Below, piece by piece: positions 1 through 5,211 of a stretch of DNA of 5,211 bases. Position numbers and translations under genes: made by a program. Numbering within the stretch: position 1 is the first letter of the stretch; every line of letters starts with the position of its first letter. The notes below the pieces were generated by a model. The model was given only the letters and a program-made list of their open reading frames with translations. It was not told where the DNA came from and ran no database searches. Source of the stretch: Deltaproteobacteria bacterium. Lineage in GTDB: Bacteria > UBA10199 > DSSB01. The DNA lies in NCBI GenBank assembly GCA_021414045.1, contig JAIOPF010000149.1:1-5211 (forward strand), read 5' to 3'.

Positions 1-3
1 AGA

Positions 4-25
4 GCCCCAAGGTAGTCCCTGGGGC
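4..25 (-). terminator. Possible terminator hairpin downstream of the gene
   Basis: GCCCCAAGG (4-12) pairs with CCCTGGGGC (17-25) with one mismatch and a 4-base loop, 28 bases past the TAA at 56-54. On the minus strand the stem is followed only by TCT before the window ends, so the expected T-run cannot be checked. A GC-rich hairpin directly after the stop codon suits the end of a single-gene transcript. Confidence 0.4.
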
Positions 26-53
26 CATCCTGGTCGTGCGTAGCGGGAAGTGA

Positions 54-1238
54 TTACCGCTTTTCGTGCCGACTCTTCGCCTTCTTGATCACGTTGTAGA
101 AATGCCCCTGCGAAACCTCGAGCCACTTGATGGCGGTGTAAGCCTTCTCTTCGGCCGCGATATAGGCCGCCCAGAAGATATCCTCTAAATAATCCCTCAA
201 GGTTTTTCCTTCCGCCAGGACGAATCCGTCCTGGTAGAGCGAGCTGCCCTTGTCGTTCAAATCGAAATCCTTGATGCGTTTGTAGAAGGTCGCCATCGAC
301 ACGTCCAGCGCCTGGGCGGCGCCGATGGGCTTGTAGTCGGCGGCCGCGTAGGCCTTGGCGAAGATGACTTTTTCGTAGTCTTCCCAGTTGCGCCGGGAAT
401 CATAGCGGTTGTGGCCGTCGATCTTCACCGCGCCCGGTTCCTCCCGGGAAGAACTTCGCGAGGGACTCGCGGCCGCCGCGGTTTCGGTCCTGCCGCCGGA
501 GATCTGCCGTTTTCCGAAACTTTCCGGCAGGGCCTTCGGCGTGAGCTCGCCGCCTTCGGCCAAGGCGCAGGCGACGCGGATGGTGTTCTCCAACTCGCGG
601 ATATTTCCGGGCCAATCGTATTCGACCAAACGCTTCATGAGGCCGCCGCTGATCTTGGGGTGCTTCTTGATGCCGTGTTCTTTCGCGTAGTTCGCGGCGA
701 AGCGTTCGGCCAAAAGGGGGATGTCCTCGCGGCGTTCGCGCAGAGTCGGAAGCGGGATGCGGATTTGGCAAATGCGGTAGAAGAGATCCTCGCGGAACAG
801 CCCCTTCTCGATCAAGTCCTCGAGGTTTTTGTGGCTGGCGCTGACGACGCGGGCATCGAAGCGCACCGGCTTGGAATCGCCCACCGGCGTGATCTCGCCT
901 TCCTGCAGGGCCCGCAGCAGCTTTACTTGTAGACCCATCTCAAGCTCGGCGACTTCGTCCATGAAGATGGTGCCGCCGTCGGCTTCGAGAAAGAGGCCTT
1001 TCTTGTCCTTGCTGGCGCCGGTGAAGGCCCCCGCTTTATAGCCGAAGAGCTCGCTCTCGATCAGATTAGGCGGAATGCCGCCGCAGTTGATCGCGACGAA
1101 ACGCGATTGGGCCCGCTGCTTGTTGTTGTAATGCAGGGCCTTGGCGATGAGCTCCTTGCCGGTTCCGGTCTCGCCGTTGATGAAGACGGAATTATTCGTC
1201 TCCGTGATCTTGTCGAGAAGCTTGAAGACTTCGTACAT
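54..1238 (-). CDS. Sigma-54-interacting AAA+ transcriptional activator with two Fis-like HTH units (downstream part)
   Basis: Bacterial enhancer-binding proteins of this family use ATP hydrolysis to remodel sigma-54 RNA polymerase into an open complex. Numbered from the ATG at 1238: Walker A GETGTGKE (22-29), sigma-54-contacting GAFTGA loop (70-75), Walker B GGTIFMDE (88-95), a sensor I region SASHKNL (133-139) in place of the usual AATNxxL, an arginine-finger region FREDLFYRI (148-156), and sensor II WPGNIRELE (209-217). A low-complexity linker (about 241-284) leads to two HTH units (about 285-326 and 347-388). No receiver domain is encoded here; regulation would come from the kinase/TPR/GAF part. 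The ATG at 1238 is the first possible start after the TAA. It lacks the ten residues (ENIDARSKT region) that normally open the AAA+ domain and has no convincing ribosome binding site, so independent translation is doubtful. The stop is TAA at 56-54. Confidence in the domain identity is high; confidence that this is a separate gene is low. Confidence 0.85.
   Translation of the reverse strand: MYEVFKLLDKITETNNSVFINGETGTGKELIAKALHYNNKQRAQSRFVAINCGGIPPNLIESELFGYKAGAFTGASKDKKGLFLEADGGTIFMDEVAELEMGLQVKLLRALQEGEITPVGDSKPVRFDARVVSASHKNLEDLIEKGLFREDLFYRICQIRIPLPTLRERREDIPLLAERFAANYAKEHGIKKHPKISGGLMKRLVEYDWPGNIRELENTIRVACALAEGGELTPKALPESFGKRQISGGRTETAAAASPSRSSSREEPGAVKIDGHNRYDSRRNWEDYEKVIFAKAYAAADYKPIGAAQALDVSMATFYKRIKDFDLNDKGSSLYQDGFVLAEGKTLRDYLEDIFWAAYIAAEEKAYTAIKWLEVSQGHFYNVIKKAKSRHEKR
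84..386 (-). other. Tandem pair of Fis-like helix-turn-helix units
   Basis: Residues 287-323 and 349-385 of the downstream ORF align without gaps at an offset of 62, with 17 of 37 positions identical: D-Y, I-F, A-Y, A-A, K, A, L, V-S, F-Y, I-K. In each unit, the 'A-x-x-x-L-(D/E)-V-S-x-x-x-F-Y-x-x-I-K' segment matches the usual Fis-type recognition motif of sigma-54 activators (A-A-x-x-L-G-I-x-x-x-T-L-Y-x-x-I/L-K). Most family members end with one such unit. The second unit replaces several expected recognition-helix residues (S-Q-G-H), so its DNA specificity may differ or it may serve in dimer contacts. Confidence 0.7.
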
Positions 1239-4200
1239 GGTCTTGCTGCGGGCGTCGATGTTCTCTTAGGCGTAGTTCGTCGGCGGCTTGTCGGAGTTCT
1301 CGCGCAAGAGCTCGCCAGTCGGGCCTTTAGCTGGGCTTGCGCCTTCTCATAGGCCTCGAAGAGCTTGGCGTTCTCGATGGCGATGCCCGCTTGGTCGCAG
1401 AAAGCCTGGAGCAGGGGGTAGCGGCCCTTGTGGAAGGCGCCGGGGCGGTAGCGATGGTCGAGGTAGAGGACGCCCACCGTCTTGTTCCGCGATTGGATGG
1501 GCAAGCAGAGGATGGACCTCAGCTTGAGGATCATGACCGACTGATATTCGTTGAAGCGGCCGTCCTGGGTCGCGTCGTCCGATTCCACCATCTCGCCGGT
1601 GTTCAGGGCCTGCTCGGCGACCTTGGACGAGATCTCGGTCAAGCTAGGATTCATCGCGGTGTTGATCGAGGCGCGTACTTCGAGCCGTTCGTGCTCGTTG
1701 AGCAGCAGGATGAGGCCGCGCTCCGCGCCGGAGAGCTCCAAGGCGTACTGCAGGACGTTTTTCAGGACGAAGTCGAGGTTGGTCTCGGCGTTGATGTAAC
1801 GGCTCAACTCGAGGAGCTTGGCGTACTCGCTCTCGGCGACTTGGCTGAGATAGACCGAGCTTTGCGCGCGGCGCGGAGATTCGATGTTGGCTTGGGTGAT
1901 CGCTGGCTCGCGGGACGCCGCGCTGCCGTCGCTCTCGAGTAAATTGGAGACCTTGGTCCACTCGATGCGTTGGTCGGAGTCGAGTTTTCCGGATTCCAGG
2001 TCTTTCAAGATTTCTCGAGCCTCCTCGCGCCGTCCCTGATCCAGCGAAAGTTTCGCGCGGGCCAGTCGTATCGCGAAACGTTGCGCCGCCAGGTTTTCTT
2101 GGCCCTCGGTCAGGGCTTCGGCCTGGTGCAGGGTTTCGGCGGCCAAGTCGAAGCGCTTTTCGCGCCGGTGGATGTCGCCCAATTCGAGTTTGGCCGTCGC
2201 GAGGAAATAACGTTCGTAAGCGCCCTTGGCTCCCATCGATTGGCAGAGTTGAATCGCGACCTTCAGGTGGGGAACGGCCTCGGCCAGTCGGTTCAAGTGT
2301 CCGAGGATGATGCCCAGGTTGGTCTCGATGCCGGCCTGCGACTGGAAATCTTGGACCTTCTGCGAGATGGCCAGGGCGCGTTCGTAATATTTCAGGCTTT
2401 CTTCGTACTCGCTGCGGGTGTGGTGGATGTTGCCCAAGCCGTTGTAGGCCCGGAGCAGCATCTCGAGATTCTTTTGGTCCTTCGCGAGCTCGACGCAACG
2501 CTTGAAATGCTCGATGCCCTTCGCGAAGTTTTTCTTCGCGCTCTCGATCTCTCCCAGGTGGTAGAGGCATTTCAGCTGCAAGACCTCGTTTTGGAGGCTC
2601 GCGGCGAATTTTAGCTCTTGTTCGAAGTGCGCCGAGGCGGCTTCGAGCTTGCCCAGCCCTAGCAGCACCGCTCCTAGGTCGTTGTTGTTGACGCCTCGTC
2701 TCTCTTCGAGGGTCAGCGCTCGCGACTCGGCCTCGCTCTTCTGGAAGATCTCTTCGGCTTCTTTCAGGTTGCCCTCGAGGTAATGGATGCGTCCCAAGTA
2801 ATTCTCGCAGACCAGCCTTCGGATGGTGTCCCCCAGCTCGAATTCTTCCATCATCGTCAAGGCCGCGTGGAAAGAGGCCTTCGCCTTTTCCAAGGAGTTG
2901 GAGCGGAGATAGGCCGCGCCCAGGTGTTCGTAGGCGGAAACCTTCATCTTCGCGTGTGCGGCTTGATTCTGCAATTTTTTCAGGCGATCGCGAAGCGCGT
3001 CGAAACGGGCCAAGGCCTCGGGCAGGCGGTTCAGCGCGAGCAGCTCTTCCCCGATCTTGAGTTGGATGCGCGTGACGGCGTCCAGATCGTCGCCGGCGAG
3101 AGGCTCGGCCTGAAGGAGATTTTCGAGCGAGGCTTGGGAGAGCCCCTTGCGGCTCTGCTGTCGGGCGAGCTCGAAGAGGGCTTCGCGCGATTCGGCGCCC
3201 AGTCCGGAACGTCCGAGGTGGTATAGCTTGTCCGCGGCCTTGTCTTCCTTGGCGGAGAAGATTTTCGCCCAAACGGCGTGCTTCTCTTTCGCCTCCGCGG
3301 CCTCGGCGTTTTTTTCTATCCAAGCCATGAAGTAGGGATTCGCGATGCGGTAGGCCTGGGAGGATTCGTCGCGTTGCAAGTAACCCAGGTTGAGCAGTTC
3401 TAGGATCCAATAGGGCAGGTCTTCCAGGCTAGAAGTTTCTTGGAGCAGCTCGGCGGAAATCGCCCCGGGTTGCAATGCCATCCACGTCAGCAGCTCTCGC
3501 GCCGGTTGGTCGAGTTTTTCCAAGTCCTTTCGGAAAGCGCCTTCCAAGGCGTCGGAGGCGCGGGCCCTGGAGAAGTCGACGCCCAAGTCCTCGATGTTTT
3601 CCGCGCTCCAACGGCCGTTTTCGTCGAAGAGCGCCCCTTGGCGAATCAGCTCTTCGAGGATTTCCGTCAGGAAGCGGGGCGAGCCCTGGCTGCGGCGAAG
3701 CAATTCGTCGACTAGCGCCTCGGGCGGCTGGGTCAAGCCCGTGAGCGCCGACAGGTACTCGCGGATTTCCTCTTCGTGGAAGGGTTCGAGGCGGAGGATT
3801 TCGGCTCCCGCGATTTCGCCGATGTCCTCCTCGGTCGCGGCGATGGCCAGCGTCGGGGTGGCGATGCTGATCAGGCTGAGTGAGAGCGCTTGGATTTGTT
3901 TCGCGTTCAAGTCGTCATAAATCAGGCAAGCGGCTTCGTGAACTTCCGGGATTTCGGCTCCCTCGCAATTTTGCGTGCGGACGCCCGCGAGTTGGGAACG
4001 AAAGCGCAGTTCTTTGAGGAATCGCGTCTTCCCCATGCCCGAGGGGCCGACGATGACGAGAAGACGGGGTTCGGCCGGCGAGCCCTTCTTGCCGAAGGCG
4101 GCGTCGAAGTTGCGTTGGAAGGCTTGAAGAGCCGCGCTTCTGCCGATCAGCTGGGTCTCGTTGGGAAGGTAGCTGAGCGAGGTGGCCTCGGTTTCGAGGG

Positions 4201-4996
4201 AGATTTTTTTTCCGGAGAGCCTGGCCAGGAGACGCAAGGCGTTTCCGGCGGTGGCCGGGCGTTCGGCGGGATTTTTTTTCAGCAATTGCGCGAGGACCTC
4301 CGAGAAGGCGGAGGAGAGCTTGGGATTTTCACGTTCGGCGGGCGGAGGCTCGAGGGTCTCCTGCCGGCGCAGCATTTCGCTGAGGCCCTTCGCGGCGAAG
4401 GGGTTTTTGCCGACGGCGCATTCGTAGAAGGTGACGCCCAGGCTGTAGAGGTCGGCTCGGGTGTCCGGTTGGTTTCCCAGCACGATCTCGGGCGCCATGT
4501 AGGCGGGGGTTCCCGCGAGAGAGCCGCGAGGACGAAAACCCGCCATTCCGAAATCGATGATTTTCACCTGCTTGCCCTGGTGCAAGAGCAGGTTCTCGGG
4601 CTTGATGTCGAAATGCGGGATGCGGTGCGTGTGCAGGTACTCCAGGGCGCGGAGGGCCTGGATGAAAAGTTCTTCGAGTTGTTCGGGATCGGCCTTGCGT
4701 GTGCCGGCATAGATGTCCCCGCCGTCGACGAACTCGCTAGTGTAATAATGACGGTCGCTCTGCCCATCGGTGCCAAAATCGAGAATCTTGGCAATGTGGG
4801 GATGGGAGAGCTGCTTTAAGATCGAGAATTCGGCTTTGAAGTGGGCTGCCGCCTCCTGGGGGCTGAGATTGGCGATGGCCTGCTTGAGTAGCTTCAAGGC
4901 CAGCTTCTGTTTGCCTTTCTCGACCAGGAAGACCTCACCGGCCAGTCCTTGACCCAGGGTTTTGAGTACTTGATAGTCGTGATCGATGGTCTGCAT
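1061..4996 (-). CDS. Ser/Thr protein kinase with AAA-type NTPase, TPR repeats and GAF domain (upstream part)
   Basis: Numbered from the ATG at 4996. Kinase, about residues 8-260: glycine loop G15-x-G17-x-x-G20, Lys35, Glu56, catalytic HFD (128-130) with Lys132 and Asn135, DFG (148-150), APE (168-170), Asp182, Arg246. A complete catalytic set suggests an active but non-RD kinase. P-loop NTPase, about 283-450: Walker A GPSGMGKT (317-324) and a Walker B-like LIYDD (358-362), followed by a probable winged helix (about 495-565), as in PknK/MalT-like STAND proteins. TPR array, about 635-1002. GAF, about 1058-1210, ending in a helix (AIENAKLFEAYEKAQAQLKARLA). After Ala1228 the frame is wrong: the last 83 residues are a Ser/Arg/Pro-rich out-of-frame reading of the next domain. 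A GTG at 5071 would add 25 residues. The ATG is preferred because it has TGGAG 8 nt upstream and begins just before the kinase fold. Related layouts are known, such as cyanobacterial HstK proteins (kinase-AAA-GAF-histidine kinase). The exact substrate and signal are unknown. Confidence 0.85.
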   Translation of the reverse strand: MQTIDHDYQVLKTLGQGLAGEVFLVEKGKQKLALKLLKQAIANLSPQEAAAHFKAEFSILKQLSHPHIAKILDFGTDGQSDRHYYTSEFVDGGDIYAGTRKADPEQLEELFIQALRALEYLHTHRIPHFDIKPENLLLHQGKQVKIIDFGMAGFRPRGSLAGTPAYMAPEIVLGNQPDTRADLYSLGVTFYECAVGKNPFAAKGLSEMLRRQETLEPPPAERENPKLSSAFSEVLAQLLKKNPAERPATAGNALRLLARLSGKKISLETEATSLSYLPNETQLIGRSAALQAFQRNFDAAFGKKGSPAEPRLLVIVGPSGMGKTRFLKELRFRSQLAGVRTQNCEGAEIPEVHEAACLIYDDLNAKQIQALSLSLISIATPTLAIAATEEDIGEIAGAEILRLEPFHEEEIREYLSALTGLTQPPEALVDELLRRSQGSPRFLTEILEELIRQGALFDENGRWSAENIEDLGVDFSRARASDALEGAFRKDLEKLDQPARELLTWMALQPGAISAELLQETSSLEDLPYWILELLNLGYLQRDESSQAYRIANPYFMAWIEKNAEAAEAKEKHAVWAKIFSAKEDKAADKLYHLGRSGLGAESREALFELARQQSRKGLSQASLENLLQAEPLAGDDLDAVTRIQLKIGEELLALNRLPEALARFDALRDRLKKLQNQAAHAKMKVSAYEHLGAAYLRSNSLEKAKASFHAALTMMEEFELGDTIRRLVCENYLGRIHYLEGNLKEAEEIFQKSEAESRALTLEERRGVNNNDLGAVLLGLGKLEAASAHFEQELKFAASLQNEVLQLKCLYHLGEIESAKKNFAKGIEHFKRCVELAKDQKNLEMLLRAYNGLGNIHHTRSEYEESLKYYERALAISQKVQDFQSQAGIETNLGIILGHLNRLAEAVPHLKVAIQLCQSMGAKGAYERYFLATAKLELGDIHRREKRFDLAAETLHQAEALTEGQENLAAQRFAIRLARAKLSLDQGRREEAREILKDLESGKLDSDQRIEWTKVSNLLESDGSAASREPAITQANIESPRRAQSSVYLSQVAESEYAKLLELSRYINAETNLDFVLKNVLQYALELSGAERGLILLLNEHERLEVRASINTAMNPSLTEISSKVAEQALNTGEMVESDDATQDGRFNEYQSVMILKLRSILCLPIQSRNKTVGVLYLDHRYRPGAFHKGRYPLLQAFCDQAGIAIENAKLFEAYEKAQAQLKARLASSCARTPTSRRRTTPKRTSTPAARPCTKSSSFSTRSRRRIIPSSSTARPEPARSSSPRPCITTTSSGPNRVSSRSTAAAFRLI
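1266..1314 (-). other. Paired lesions: frameshift at 1313/1314 and in-frame stop at 1268-1266
   Basis: Up to CTG GCG (1318-1313) the upstream frame gives a sensible helix. The sensible continuation, GAG CTC TTG CGC GAG AAC, starts at 1313, one base back, so one G appears to be missing from an ancestral GCG GAG. In the restored frame the next 15 codons are sensible and the 16th is TAA, where related proteins usually have an aromatic residue; TAC or TAT differs from TAA by one base. No slippery heptamer lies near 1313, and any programmed -1 shift there would run straight into the TAA. A single recoding event therefore cannot rescue the full protein. Confidence 0.75.
1991..3094 (-). other. TPR array of about nine helical repeats within the kinase protein
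   Basis: Residues about 635-1002 (numbered from the ATG at 4996) show repeated TPR signatures with a spacing of roughly 40: for example AYEHLGAAYLRSNSLEKAKA, YLGRIHYLEGNLKEAEEIF, LGAVLLGLGKLEAASAHF, LGEIESAKKNFAKGIEHF, LGNIHHTRSEYEESLKYY, LGIILGHLNRLAEAVPHL and LGDIHRREKRFDLAAETL. The 40-residue period, rather than 34, resembles the longer TPR_12/MalT-type repeats. TPRs form a protein- or ligand-binding superhelix. In this layout they lie between the NTPase and the GAF domain and may sense a partner or hold the activator inactive. The repeats are diverged from one another, so this is an old array rather than a recent DNA repeat. Confidence 0.85.
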
Positions 4997-5004
4997 GGGG
5001 GCAA

Positions 5005-5008
5005 CTCC
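5005..5008 (-). promoter_or_regulatory. Ribosome binding site for the ATG at 4996
   Basis: On the minus strand, TGGAG ends 8 bases before the ATG at 4996-4994. This is a good Shine-Dalgarno match at a usable spacing. The competing GTG at 5071 has only AGG four bases upstream and lies in the loop of a hairpin, so this site favours the ATG as the real start. Confidence 0.6.
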
Positions 5009-5057
5009 AGGGTCTGAATCCGCGATAATATTGAGAGAAGCATGTTCCCCCAAAGGG

Positions 5058-5078
5058 AGGCTGTCGGGCACACAGCCT
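5058..5078 (-). promoter_or_regulatory. Leader hairpin spanning the alternative GTG start
   Basis: AGGCTGT (5058-5064) and ACAGCCT (5072-5078) form a perfect 7-bp stem around a 7-base loop. The GTG at 5071-5069 is in the loop on the minus strand, and the weak AGG before it is in the stem. No T-run follows on either strand, so it does not look like an intrinsic terminator. It is most simply a structured part of the 5' untranslated leader; a binding site for a regulator is also possible. Confidence 0.45.
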
Positions 5079-5128
5079 AAAACAAATGCGATTTCAGGGG
5101 TTTAAGTTCACTTTTCGATCCAGATTTT

Positions 5129-5147
5129 CAGAAATTATACATTTCTG
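5129..5147. promoter_or_regulatory. 19-bp palindrome overlapping the proximal -10 box; candidate operator
   Basis: CAGAAAT (5129-5135) and ATTTCTG (5141-5147) are perfect inverted arms around the 5-base centre TATAC. The palindrome contains the TATAAT box on the minus strand. A dimeric regulator binding here would compete with RNA polymerase. The half-site TTCAGAAA (5127-5134) recurs at 5191-5198, next to the candidate distal -35 element. Confidence 0.4.
5134..5139 (-). promoter_or_regulatory. Candidate -10 box (proximal)
   Basis: The minus strand reads TATAAT from 5139 to 5134, which would start transcription near 5127 and give a leader of about 130 bases to the ATG at 4996. The best -35-like hexamer, TTGATA (5167-5162), is 22 bases away, longer than the usual 16-18, so this promoter may need an activator. 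No GG-N10-GC sigma-54 promoter signature was seen here. Confidence 0.4.
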
Positions 5148-5168
5148 TCGCGGCACTCGCCTATCAAA

Positions 5169-5197
5169 ATTATATAAAATAGAATTTTTATTCAGAA
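5169..5197 (-). promoter_or_regulatory. Candidate distal sigma-70-type promoter
   Basis: A second perfect TATAAT (5174-5169, minus strand) is preceded, with a 17-base spacer, by TTCTGA (5197-5192), which matches three of six -35 consensus positions. The region is very AT-rich compared with the gene, so chance TATAAT matches are likely and this call is tentative. Confidence 0.35.
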
Positions 5198-5211
5198 ACT
5201 GGGATTTGCGA

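Larger units (their letters stand above)
54..4996 (-). pseudogene. Interrupted parental gene: Ser/Thr kinase-NTPase-TPR-GAF-sigma54 AAA+-HTH regulator
   Basis: The two minus-strand ORFs join into one protein if one base is restored at 1313/1314 and the TAA at 1268-1266 is read as a Tyr codon. The reconstructed junction reads LKARLA-ELLRENSDKPPTNYA-(Y)-ENIDARSKTMYEVFKLL. This is the usual passage from a GAF C-terminal helix into the start of a sigma-54 AAA+ domain, where a 'Y-x-N-I-x-x-x-S-x-x-M' segment precedes the first helix. The restored product would be about 1647 residues from the ATG at 4996. It would be a cytosolic one-component regulator combining a kinase, a P-loop NTPase, TPRs, GAF, a sigma-54 activator ATPase and DNA-binding domains. 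No signal peptide or membrane segment is visible. Seen directly: the frame change, the stop, and intact domains on both sides. Inferred: that the ancestor was one polypeptide. It could instead be a genuinely split pair, or the lesions could be assembly errors. Confidence 0.72.

Noticed and set aside
1061..1312. 83-residue Ser/Arg/Thr/Pro-rich tail of the upstream ORF as a real basic domain
   Set aside because: It is the out-of-frame reading of the AAA+ start, including Walker A. Its composition follows from the frameshift.
1266..1330. Programmed -1 frameshift producing the full-length fusion
   Set aside because: There is no slippery heptamer, and a -1 shift here meets the TAA at 1268-1266 within 16 codons, so recoding alone cannot join the halves.
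1337..2614. Plus-strand open frames of about 200 codons opposite the GAF and TPR regions
   Set aside because: These are antisense shadows of conserved minus-strand domains, with no recognisable motif and no ribosome binding site of note.
3307..3315. A_AAA_AAC slippery-like heptamer in the NTPase to TPR linker
   Set aside because: It codes an ordinary Glu-Lys-Asn, no downstream structure was evident, and the TPR frame continues undamaged; likely chance.
1644..3410. 588-codon minus-strand open frame inside the TPR/GAF region
   Set aside because: It is an alternative frame of the TPR-coding DNA, rich in Arg, Pro and Gly, with no fold signature; the TPR frame clearly carries the coding signal.
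3890..4819. Long plus-strand open frame (309 codons) opposite the kinase/NTPase region
   Set aside because: It is antisense to a clearly recognisable kinase and P-loop domain. Its translation shows no domain and reflects codon bias of the GC-rich minus-strand gene.
5072..5211. Sigma-54 promoter, CRISPR, tRNA or mobile-element ends in the upstream region
   Set aside because: No GG-N10-GC promoter core, spaced repeats, cloverleaf or terminal inverted repeats were seen; the region only shows AT-rich promoter-like elements.

Overview
The window holds essentially one very large regulatory gene, read right to left on the minus strand, with its AT-rich promoter region at the right edge (about 4997-5211) and a short tail with a hairpin at the left edge (1-53). 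The coding DNA is GC-rich, and Lys codons are mostly AAG. The protein type is a Hanks-type Ser/Thr kinase joined to signalling domains and a sigma-54 activator module. Both points suggest a Gram-negative bacterium with heavy one-component regulation, for example a myxobacterial, Bdellovibrio-like or other 'deltaproteobacterial' lineage. That assignment is inference; no ribosomal or other marker gene is present.

Reading in the direction of transcription, the domains are: a Ser/Thr protein kinase (about 4900-4217), a P-loop NTPase of the AAA_16/PknK/MalT kind followed by a probable winged helix (about 4150-3300), nine or so TPR repeats (about 3094-1991), a GAF domain (about 1825-1367), a short helical linker, a sigma-54-interacting AAA+ domain with an intact GAFTGA loop (about 1265-564), a low-complexity linker, and two consecutive Fis-like helix-turn-helix units (about 386-84). 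In this sequence the chain is interrupted at the GAF/AAA+ linker by two lesions 45 bases apart: an apparent one-base deletion at 1313/1314 and an in-frame TAA at 1268-1266. The result is two open frames, an upstream kinase-NTPase-TPR-GAF ORF (about 1311 codons, the last 83 out of frame) and a downstream AAA+/HTH ORF (394 codons). All other recognisable motifs in both halves are intact.

In the intact form the kinase, NTPase/TPR and GAF parts would sense or integrate signals and control ATP-driven activation of sigma-54 RNA polymerase by the C-terminal half. Whether the break is a real gene fission, a young pseudogene or an assembly error cannot be decided from one sequence. The upstream region carries two perfect TATAAT boxes, a 19-bp palindrome over one of them, and a leader hairpin that helps decide the start codon. 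All long plus-strand frames are antisense shadows.
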